From Pseudomonadota bacterium (GTDB lineage Bacteria > Pseudomonadota > Alphaproteobacteria > Rickettsiales > SXRF01): a stretch of 5,624 bases of DNA. The position numbers were made by a program, and so were the translations under genes. The stretch lies in assembly GCA_028873275.1 (NCBI GenBank), contig JAGWLJ010000108.1:1-5624 (forward strand), written 5' to 3'. Below are positions 1-5,267 of this stretch, in pieces. Each line of letters starts with the position of its first letter. Position 1 is the stretch's first letter. Under the pieces are notes generated by a model. It was not told the DNA's origin, made no database searches, and saw only the letters and a program-made list of their open reading frames with translations.

Positions 1-930
1 GGCGCTTTTAAAAACAAAGTAAGAGAAATTATCCAACGCCACGAAATAGAAATGAAGCGCGGTGAAATTACTGGCGCGGGGAATCTCAAGGCGCTGGGGG
101 AAGTGTCGCAGGTGATTGCGGAGGCGCTGGCCGACGGCACCATTGATGCCTATGCGCTGGTCGAGCTGGTCGGCCATGGCAGGAAAGCGATTCTCGATGT
201 GGATGGTGTTAAGAACAAAATCGTTTCACTGCGTGATAAGCTGGGCGCCTGCGTGGCTCCCGATCCGAAAGAATTTTACGACCATTTCGACAGCCCTGAG
301 GTGATGAAGGACGCACTCAAAAAGCACCTTGAGGAAATGAAGGGCATAGAGAGGGCCTGCTTCGCATCACTGTTCTCCGACGCGGTTCTGAAGGCTGCCG
401 GCATGGGGCAGGAAGATATTATCGCCGCCCGCAAGCAGGCGCATCAGCATATGTATACGCTGGTGTCCGACAGCATGCGCGATCTGGCTCAGAAATCGAA
501 GGATGAATTGATTAAACTACAGGTCAGGGAAGAAGATATCGACACGCTGATCCAGATTGCCGATCGCATAGAGGCAGGCGATAAGCAGGCGCTCAAGAAC
601 CTGGTGGACGGGCGCGGACGGGTGCTGCTGCAGAATATTCTGGGCGTGGCGGCGTTGCAGGAACTGCAGGGCGACAAGAACGCCTGGACGGATCGCGTCA
701 AGGGCCGATCGGAAGAGGCTCGTGCAGAGCGTCATAGAAATGGACGAAATCATGGGGGAGAACAGGATAATCCCTATGAGGAAGAAAATCGCGCTGCCGA
801 TAGGACGCGGGAAGGAATTAAAGAAAACGGAAATGGCCATTATACGGACCGGCATCAGCGAATGGATCCGAGGTTTACCGGCAGGCTTAATGAAACAGAT
901 GGCGAACGTACACAGCATCCCCATCGCTAA
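1..930 (+). CDS. Uncharacterised helical protein, 5' end outside the window
   Basis: I do not recognise this protein. The frame is open from base 1; the first in-frame ATG is at 52 but has no Shine-Dalgarno sequence, and the 17 codons before it (starting GAFKNKVREII) read like protein, so the true start is probably upstream. The visible part is rich in Ala, Leu, Glu and Lys, with long amphipathic helical stretches such as MKDALKKHLEEMKGIERACF and KSKDELIKLQVREEDIDTL. There is no signal peptide or membrane segment in view, so it is probably cytoplasmic or a virion component. Codon use is typical of the window up to about base 710. After that frame 1 encodes a very polar tail rich in Arg, His, Asn and Glu, ending at TAA 928-930, with few G/C third positions (26 of 69, hand count). 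The overlapping frame at 722-946 looks more coding-like, so the annotated C-terminus may be wrong. The gene lies 12 bases before the next gene and probably shares its transcript. Confidence 0.7.
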   Translation, partial: GAFKNKVREIIQRHEIEMKRGEITGAGNLKALGEVSQVIAEALADGTIDAYALVELVGHGRKAILDVDGVKNKIVSLRDKLGACVAPDPKEFYDHFDSPEVMKDALKKHLEEMKGIERACFASLFSDAVLKAAGMGQEDIIAARKQAHQHMYTLVSDSMRDLAQKSKDELIKLQVREEDIDTLIQIADRIEAGDKQALKNLVDGRGRVLLQNILGVAALQELQGDKNAWTDRVKGRSEEARAERHRNGRNHGGEQDNPYEEENRAADRTREGIKENGNGHYTDRHQRMDPRFTGRLNETDGERTQHPHR

Positions 931-946
931 GGTGTTTGAGAAATGA
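722..946 (+). CDS. Alternative-frame C-terminus of the first gene, or overlapping small gene
   Basis: This 74-codon frame is shifted +1 relative to the gene that spans it. By hand count 49 of 74 codons end in G or C, against 26 of 69 in the competing frame. GC at codon positions 1, 2 and 3 is about 46, 35 and 66 percent, the usual order for a gene of this composition. The peptide has a normal mix of residues (VQSVIEMDEIMGEN near the start, IPIAKVFEK at the end). Its TGA (944-946) overlaps the ATG of the next gene as ATGA, a common coupling arrangement. The frame is open back to about 551, so it could be joined to the upstream frame by a frameshift at roughly 700-722. Independent initiation at GTG 722 is possible: GGAAGAGG at 711-718 resembles a ribosome site but is only three bases away. 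ATG 740 lacks a site. I favour a frameshift, natural or from assembly, over a separate gene. Function is unknown. Confidence 0.45.
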   Translation: MQSVIEMDEIMGENRIIPMRKKIALPIGRGKELKKTEMAIIRTGISEWIRGLPAGLMKQMANVHSIPIAKVFEK

Positions 947-2055
947 GTAATTCGGGAAGAATCGCTGCAGAGGTTGTTGAGGCTGTTCCGCTGCTTCAAG
1001 GCCGCAAGCGCGCTCATGCGCCGGGCGTTCAGGCGGCAGACGCGGTTGTGCCGGCGGCGGGTTCATCGGGAGTTATAGGCGCGGCGGATGCCGTTGCAGG
1101 AACCGTCGGTACGGTAGCCAGCGTCGGTATGATGGGAGGCATGGGGGCTCTCTTCGCCGCTGGATTTAGTAATAAGGTGCTGGGCGGAATTGCGAGACTG
1201 GCAAAGTCAGACCGCTGGCAGAAGCGATTGGCGGCTCCCAGCGAAGCGCTCCATGCGCCGGTCGAAAATCCTCGTTTCGGGCTTGCCCCCGGCAATAACC
1301 GGTTTGGCATTGCCATGGACGTCGCCGGTTCCCTTATGTCGGGATCGCAGTTGTACGGCGTGGCGCGCAGCTTCTCCGACAAGCTCGACTCGCTCAAGCA
1401 GATATATGCCGACATGACCGGCAAGAATGTAAGCCAGGTCTCTACGCTGTCGGTATTAACCGGCAATGTGCCAAAGACCGTGCGCGAGGCGAGGACGCAT
1501 GTCCTGCTTGAGCATGGCAGTCGCGGCTTCTTCAGCGCTGCCTGGGGAGCCATCTCCCTGCGCGGCCTGTTCAAAGGCAGTGGCATTGGGATGAAGACCG
1601 GATTGTTCCTCGGGCTTGCCAATGAAGGCATCGACAGAGTCATGGGTGAAGCGCCCGTGCTCCATATTTACAAAGGTGTCAGCGATGCCTACAAAAGCGG
1701 AAAAACATTGTCCGCCCAAGACTATGCCATGTTCACCCTGGCAGCCAGCGATGCCTTGCGCAGTCACGGCAAAGTAGGCGAAGCATTCGCCATAGAGCTG
1801 GGCAAGCAATATGCTGCAGAAAATGCCAAGCCGTGGGAAATCCTGAAAGAGATAGAAAAAGGCATTCTTAATCAGCGCATCGAGAAGATTAAGGCGGCGC
1901 ATCCCATTGCTGCGCACGCAAAGCCGGCTCATGCGGAAGCACGCCTCCAGCGTAAAACCGATCCTAACGCGCGTGCGGTTGTAGGCGATGGAAAGTTTAC
2001 CGGCCAGCTCCATCAGGAAGCGCTGCAGCAGCATATGACGCCGGGCAGGGCGTGA
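943..2055 (+). CDS. Uncharacterised 370-residue protein with two Gly/Ala-rich hydrophobic stretches
   Basis: I do not recognise a family. The start at ATG 943 is supported by AAGG at 929-932 and by the ATGA overlap with the alternative frame upstream. Residues 1-50 are Ala/Val-rich with a basic patch (GRKRAH near residue 20). Residues about 55-83 are a Gly/Ala/Met-rich hydrophobic stretch containing VGMMGGMGALFAAGF. Residues about 196-225 form a second hydrophobic Gly-rich stretch (FFSAAWGAISLRGLF and following). The segment around 257-325 is predicted by eye to be helical and charged, and the C-terminus is Ala/His/Lys-rich and flexible. There is no cleavable signal peptide. The hydrophobic stretches could insert in a membrane or pack inside a phage tail, as in tape-measure proteins, but the protein lacks the long uniform coiled coil expected of one. 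It is followed one base later by the next gene, so the two are probably translated together and may form a complex. Confidence 0.8.
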   Translation: MSNSGRIAAEVVEAVPLLQGRKRAHAPGVQAADAVVPAAGSSGVIGAADAVAGTVGTVASVGMMGGMGALFAAGFSNKVLGGIARLAKSDRWQKRLAAPSEALHAPVENPRFGLAPGNNRFGIAMDVAGSLMSGSQLYGVARSFSDKLDSLKQIYADMTGKNVSQVSTLSVLTGNVPKTVREARTHVLLEHGSRGFFSAAWGAISLRGLFKGSGIGMKTGLFLGLANEGIDRVMGEAPVLHIYKGVSDAYKSGKTLSAQDYAMFTLAASDALRSHGKVGEAFAIELGKQYAAENAKPWEILKEIEKGILNQRIEKIKAAHPIAAHAKPAHAEARLQRKTDPNARAVVGDGKFTGQLHQEALQQHMTPGRA

Positions 2056-2056
2056 T

Positions 2057-2980
2057 ATGGCTACGCGCAGGCCTTCCGATACCGATCTGGCCACCACGCG
2101 AACCCTTATCGGCGGCGGGAGATTGGCCTCCGGATTGATTCCGGGCATGTCCAGTACGGTTGTCGGGGGGGGGCTGGATTATATTGATGCCCAGTTGGCC
2201 AATCAGCAGGAAATCCAGGAATTCCGCCAGGCCGGTATAGATCTTGAAAAGGCCAAGTCGTTCAGTCGCGCTGCGCGCCGCCGGCTGGAGTCCATGGACA
2301 GGCGGGCGTCACCAGTGAAGATCATTGCCGTAACGGCTGCCAGCGTGGTAGGAGCCATGGCGGGAGGGGCTTTTCTGGTTTTCCTGCCTTTCGGCGCGCT
2401 TGCCGGCGGAGCCGTAGGTGCGCTCGGTGCGGGATATCTGGCTTCCAGAGTGTATGAGGGCACCATGGAAACCACGGAACAGGACAGTGTCGCTCTATCT
2501 GCCAGATGCTATGGCAAGCAATGCCAGCAGGAGACCGTCAGCGATGAAGAAGCCCTGGCAAACCTGGTTGCCGCACTTCCTGAAAGGGCGCAGAGAAAAT
2601 ACGAGGATCTGCTGGAGCGGCTGGCCGGCACGCGCGATTTTGCCCAGGCCGCTCAAACTAGGGAAGGCCAAACCGCGCTGCGCCGCATGATGGGCGACCC
2701 GGTTCTAGAAAACACGCTGCGGGCTTATACCCATATACCGCTTGATCCCAATGAGCCGACAAAGAATATTGCTCAGCAATACGCAGAGCTTATCAATGCC
2801 GGCGCCCTGGATGCGCGAAGCATTATCCTGCGTCCGGACACGGTAGGCATGGGGGCCTCGCGCTATTATATGCAGAATGGGATGACGGAGGGAGCTGGAG
2901 CAGATTTTCATGCGCCTCTCTCTGCTGCCCCGTTGCCGGCAGTAGGCCAGCGTAATAACCGCGGCTATTCTCCCGCCTGA
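2057..2980 (+). CDS. Uncharacterised 307-residue protein with a glycine-zipper-like membrane hairpin
   Basis: No family is recognised. ATG 2057 lies one base after the previous TGA, with GGGCAGGG at 2043-2050 as a plausible ribosome site, so translation is probably coupled. The N-terminal 85 residues are polar and basic (RAARRRLESMDRR at 71-83). Residues 88-130 form two adjacent hydrophobic segments separated by Pro-Phe-Gly, with many small residues (AASVVGAMAGG; GALAGGAVGALGAG), the pattern of a glycine-zipper hairpin in a membrane. Two cysteines follow at 151 and 156 (CYGKQC). Residues 163-225 look helical and acidic, and the last 40 residues are Gly/Ala/Pro-rich and probably disordered. 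Codons 37-39 are GGG GGG GGG, giving an uninterrupted run of nine G at 2165-2173. Its place just before tail genes suggests a phage or GTA role such as a pilot, tape-measure-like or membrane-contact protein, but it could equally be unrelated host cargo. Confidence 0.8.
   Translation: MATRRPSDTDLATTRTLIGGGRLASGLIPGMSSTVVGGGLDYIDAQLANQQEIQEFRQAGIDLEKAKSFSRAARRRLESMDRRASPVKIIAVTAASVVGAMAGGAFLVFLPFGALAGGAVGALGAGYLASRVYEGTMETTEQDSVALSARCYGKQCQQETVSDEEALANLVAALPERAQRKYEDLLERLAGTRDFAQAAQTREGQTALRRMMGDPVLENTLRAYTHIPLDPNEPTKNIAQQYAELINAGALDARSIILRPDTVGMGASRYYMQNGMTEGAGADFHAPLSAAPLPAVGQRNNRGYSPA
2165..2173 (+). repeat. Run of nine G inside the third gene
   Basis: Nine consecutive G bases encode Gly37-Gly38-Gly39 of the 307-residue protein. 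It is the longest homopolymer in the window. A change of one base here would shift the frame about 37 codons in and abolish the product, so the tract is a possible slippage or phase-variation site as well as a place where sequencing error is likely. Confidence 0.9.
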
Positions 2981-2996
2981 TCTTATCACTATTTTT

Positions 2997-3000
2997 GGAG
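2997..3000 (+). promoter_or_regulatory. Ribosome binding site of the distal tail gene
   Basis: GGAG sits six bases before ATG 3007. It decides the start in favour of ATG 3007 over the in-frame TTG at 2995, which lies before this site and would add only four residues not seen in the family. Confidence 0.75.
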
Positions 3001-3006
3001 TGCTTT

Positions 3007-3609
3007 ATGGCGTTCGTAGAAACACGCTTCCCGACCGATATTGCCTACGGCTCGGCCGGCGGTCCGCAATATTCCACCGATATCGTTATCACCCAGAGTG
3101 GGTATGAGCAACGCAACGCCAACTGGGCGCAGGCGCGGGCACAGTATAATGTCGCGCACGGCATAAAGACGCAGGCGCAGCTTGATGCGCTGATTGCTTT
3201 TTTCCGCGCCCGGAAGGGTAGGGCGGACGGATTCCGCTTCAAGGACTGGACGGATTATCAGGCGAATGGGCAGGCGATCGGTAGCGGTGACGGTGCGACG
3301 GTGACATTCCAGCTGGTAAAAATTTATACCAGCGGCAGTACATCGGAGACACGCATTATAAGCAAGCCGGTGGCGGGGACGGTAAACATATATCTGAACG
3401 CCGTGCTGCAAAGCGGTTCCGCATATACGCTGGACACCACTACCGGATTGGTGACATTCAATGTCGCGCCGGGCAGCGGCATGACTGTCACCGCTGATTT
3501 CCAGTTCGACCTGCCGGTGCGCTTCGATACCGATCACCTTTCGGCCCGGCTCGATTCCTACGGCAGCTTCAGCTGGGAGAATGTGCCGATTGTAGAAATC
3601 CGGGTATAG
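3007..3609 (+). CDS. DUF2460 / TIGR02217 distal tail protein (GTA g12-like)
   Basis: This is a structural protein of the tail tip. The homologue in R. capsulatus GTA (g12) is the distal tail protein, which joins the end of the tail tube to the baseplate hub. The 200 residues match the usual family length. Recognisable family features run in order: an N-terminal F-x-E-x-RFP segment, IAYGSAGGPQYST at residues 12-24, SGYEQRNANW at 31-40, a helix containing QLDALIAFFRARKGRADGF at about 58-76, RFKDW at 77-81, a variable beta-rich middle with short Gly-Ser turns, and the C-terminal FDTDHL...SWENVPIVEIRV. The start at ATG 3007 is preceded by GGAG. The gene begins 26 bases after the third uncharacterised gene and ends two bases before the hub gene, so it lies in one transcription unit with the latter. 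The family and position are clear; whether the element is a GTA or a related prophage cannot be decided from this window. Confidence 0.95.
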   Translation: MAFVETRFPTDIAYGSAGGPQYSTDIVITQSGYEQRNANWAQARAQYNVAHGIKTQAQLDALIAFFRARKGRADGFRFKDWTDYQANGQAIGSGDGATVTFQLVKIYTSGSTSETRIISKPVAGTVNIYLNAVLQSGSAYTLDTTTGLVTFNVAPGSGMTVTADFQFDLPVRFDTDHLSARLDSYGSFSWENVPIVEIRV

Positions 3610-3611
3610 CC

Positions 3612-4478
3612 ATGAAACAGATATCGACGCAGCTTGCCGCGCATATCGCTGGCGAGGTGACTACGCTGGCGGTCTGCTGGAAGCTGACGCGGCGCGATAC
3701 TACCATCTTGGGATTTACCGACCATGACCAGGATATCATTTTTGGCGGCGTGACTTATAAGGCTGCTACGGGATTCACGCCCAGCGCCATTCAGAATACT
3801 GCGTCGCTGGCCGTCGATAACCTCGATGTGGAGGGGATGCTATCGTCAGGCAGCATTGTGGAGGCGGATATCCTGGCCGGACTTTATGATTTCGCCGAGA
3901 TCGAGATATTCCAGATCAATTATATGGATATGACGCAAGGATCGCTCAAGCTGCGGCGCGGCTGGCTGGGTGAGGTCTCATTTTATAAACAGCAATTCAT
4001 AGCGGAAGTGCGCGGTTTGACGCAGGCTTTATCGCAGACCATGGGGGAGTTGTATTCCGCTTCCTGCCGAGCGGCACTCGGTGATAACCGCTGTAAAGTG
4101 GATATGAGTGTGCAGACGGTAACCGGCAATGTTACCACGCCTATCTCCAGCCTGCAATTCATCGACAGTGCCAGGACGGAAGCGACCGGCATTTTTACCG
4201 GCGGCGCCATTACCTTCACCAGCGGGGCCAATAACGGGCTCAGCATGGAGATAAAGGAATATATTTATACGTCCGGTACCGGTGGCCAGCTGGCCACGGC
4301 CCTGCCTATGCCATACAGCATTTCCATGGGAGACAGCTACAGTCTCACCAAGGGGTGCGATAAAACGCTGGCTACCTGTTTCAGCCGTTTTAATAACGTG
4401 GTCAATTTCCGCGGCGAGCCGTTGGTTCCCGGGCTTGACCGCATGCTTGAAACGGCCGGAACAAGAAGCACATGGTGA
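3612..4478 (+). CDS. DUF2163 / phage BR0599-type tail hub protein (GTA g13-like)
   Basis: The protein is a baseplate hub component; its homologue g13 in R. capsulatus GTA forms the hub between distal tail protein and megatron. The 288 residues are full length for the family (TIGR02218). The N-terminal DUF2163 domain covers about residues 1-165 and includes LGFTDHDQDIIFGGVTY near 33-49 and LRRGWLGEV near 114-122. The C-terminal BR0599 domain covers about 195-280 and includes GCDKTLATCFSRFNNVVNFR near 248-267 and a Pro-Gly-Leu-Asp motif after it. Four cysteines lie at 152, 161, 249 and 256 in CRAALGDNRC and GCDKTLATC, spaced like a metal or iron-sulfur site; phage lambda gpL, a functional counterpart, is known to carry a 4Fe-4S cluster. 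A fifth cysteine is at residue 22. ATG 3612 follows the upstream TAG by two bases with only a weak ribosome site, so coupled translation is likely. Confidence 0.95.
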   Translation: MKQISTQLAAHIAGEVTTLAVCWKLTRRDTTILGFTDHDQDIIFGGVTYKAATGFTPSAIQNTASLAVDNLDVEGMLSSGSIVEADILAGLYDFAEIEIFQINYMDMTQGSLKLRRGWLGEVSFYKQQFIAEVRGLTQALSQTMGELYSASCRAALGDNRCKVDMSVQTVTGNVTTPISSLQFIDSARTEATGIFTGGAITFTSGANNGLSMEIKEYIYTSGTGGQLATALPMPYSISMGDSYSLTKGCDKTLATCFSRFNNVVNFRGEPLVPGLDRMLETAGTRSTW

Positions 4479-4539
4479 GCGCATAATTCTGTTTTAATTC
4501 ATCCGGGAATTGGCTAAGGTGCGGATGCATTCGCTTAAT

Positions 4540-4544
4540 GAGGA
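4540..4544 (+). promoter_or_regulatory. Ribosome binding site of the 60-residue gene
   Basis: GAGGA lies five bases before ATG 4550. It overlaps the last base of the in-frame ATG at 4538, which itself has no purine-rich site upstream, and so points to ATG 4550 as the real start. Confidence 0.65.
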
Positions 4545-4549
4545 TTGCC

Positions 4550-4732
4550 ATGGGCGTCGTTCGCGATTTTATAACCGGATTGCTTTCCGTATTGAAGCTC
4601 GTAGGAGCGCCGCTGCTTTACCGCTATCCTTATCGCACCTCGGCGGAGGGCTTGCGTTCCGATTGGGGGCATATCGGCAGGGATATCGAAAGCGTTATAG
4701 GAAGGCTAGAAGCAGGAAGAGAACATGGATAA
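4550..4732 (+). CDS. Small uncharacterised protein (60 residues) with hydrophobic N-terminal half
   Basis: No family is recognised. ATG 4550 has a good ribosome site; ATG 4538 would add four residues. Residues about 7-24 (FITGLLSVLKLVGAPLLY) are hydrophobic with one lysine and could associate with or cross the membrane. The remainder is polar with YRYPYRT at 24-30 and a probable helix GLRSDWGHIGRDIESVIGRL at 34-53. Codon use in this frame looks normal, and its TAA overlaps the start of the DUF2335 gene by eight bases, a coupling that supports real translation. A larger overlapping frame from 4510 encodes an implausibly Arg-rich peptide and is a shadow. The gene lies 71 bases after the hub gene. 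Position beside a two-helix membrane protein suggests the two work together at the inner membrane, but this is inference from context. Confidence 0.65.
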   Translation: MGVVRDFITGLLSVLKLVGAPLLYRYPYRTSAEGLRSDWGHIGRDIESVIGRLEAGREHG

Positions 4733-5225
4733 CGATCCCGCGAATAACGAGAAGCGCGAGCGTCCCTATCGCACCGGTGGCTACAATCAGTCGCAGGGCA
4801 ACCGAGAGCGAATTCAGAACCGCACGGTGGAAATCCTGCCGCATCCCGAGGTGCTGGAAAGCTATAACTATGTGGTGGAAGGATCGGCCAAGATGATCCT
4901 TACCATGTTCGAGATCGAGCAAAGGCATCGTCATGAATGGGAGGGACAGGCGCTCCGCATTCATAAATATTCGACTATTTTAGGGCAGGTGCTCGGATTC
5001 CTGATTGCCGTCGCCGTATTTGTCTCCGCCACCATCATCGGCATGTACGGGAATACTACGATGGCGGCTTTTATCTGGGTATTCGGCATGTCCATCGTCG
5101 TGATGGCCGGCCTGGTATGGGCCTATGCCAAGAGCATGGGCCAGCGGCCGCTTTTCGCCCGTCCGACCATGCGGACGCATTTCCGTCCGCAGAAAGAACG
5201 CGTCGAAGAAGGCGCTCAGGAATAA
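4725..5225 (+). CDS. DUF2335 family two-helix membrane protein
   Basis: The 166-residue product matches the DUF2335 family of predicted membrane proteins, whose function is not established. A polar, probably disordered N-terminus (1-35) is followed by the family signature ILPHPEVLESYNYVVEGSA at about 37-55 and an amphipathic helix with EIEQRHRHEWEGQAL at about 63-77. Two transmembrane helices follow at roughly 86-108 and 113-135, joined by a very short loop (MYGN). The C-terminus (136-166) is basic then acidic. ATG 4725 is supported by AGGAAGA at 4713-4719, inside the end of the preceding small gene, so the two are translationally coupled. R. capsulatus GTA has no such gene between hub and peptidase. 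The two-helix topology and the neighbouring peptidase make a holin-like role thinkable, but DUF2335 proteins are not known holins. The family call is firm, the function open. Confidence 0.88.
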   Translation: MDNDPANNEKRERPYRTGGYNQSQGNRERIQNRTVEILPHPEVLESYNYVVEGSAKMILTMFEIEQRHRHEWEGQALRIHKYSTILGQVLGFLIAVAVFVSATIIGMYGNTTMAAFIWVFGMSIVVMAGLVWAYAKSMGQRPLFARPTMRTHFRPQKERVEEGAQE

Positions 5226-5230
5226 CCTAT

Positions 5231-5248
5231 CAGGCGCTTCGGCGCCTG
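5231..5248 (+). terminator. TTCG-loop hairpin after the DUF2335 gene; possible terminator or processing element
   Basis: A perfect seven-base stem (CAGGCGC / GCGCCTG) closes a TTCG tetraloop, beginning five bases after the DUF2335 stop. The following bases (TCCTCATTCT) are pyrimidine-rich but not a clean T run, so intrinsic termination would be partial at best. It could instead stabilise the upstream mRNA or reduce read-through into the peptidase gene. Confidence 0.5.
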
Positions 5249-5267
5249 TCCTCATTCTATAATATTT

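Noticed and set aside
1457..1469. 13-base direct repeat TAACCGGCAATGT, second copy at 4120-4132
   Set aside because: Both copies encode Thr-Gly-Asn-Val within unrelated proteins, and one 13-base match in a window of this size is not surprising.
1456..2148. Long minus-strand open frame (230 codons) opposite the second gene, and another at 1029-1643
   Set aside because: They lie antisense to a gene with normal codon use and close couplings, have Arg/Ser/Pro-rich or atypical composition and no ribosome site; such frames are common opposite GC-rich genes.
4496..4511. Inverted repeat AATTC-6-GAATT in the spacer after the hub gene
   Set aside because: A five-base AT-rich stem is too weak to call a terminator or operator, and no T run follows it.
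4627..4780. Shared PYRT tetrapeptide in the 60-residue protein and the DUF2335 N-terminus
   Set aside because: Only nine bases (TATCGCACC) are shared and the flanking residues differ, so duplication is not supported.
4510..4896. 128-codon plus-strand frame overlapping the 60-residue and DUF2335 genes
   Set aside because: It is strongly Arg-rich with no ribosome site, and covers two better-supported genes, one with a recognised family; it is a shadow frame.
5258..5263. TATAAT just before the peptidase ATG as a promoter -10 box
   Set aside because: No -35-like hexamer is present 16-18 bases upstream, where the GC-rich hairpin lies, and the transcript would be almost leaderless; chance in an AT-rich spacer is more likely.
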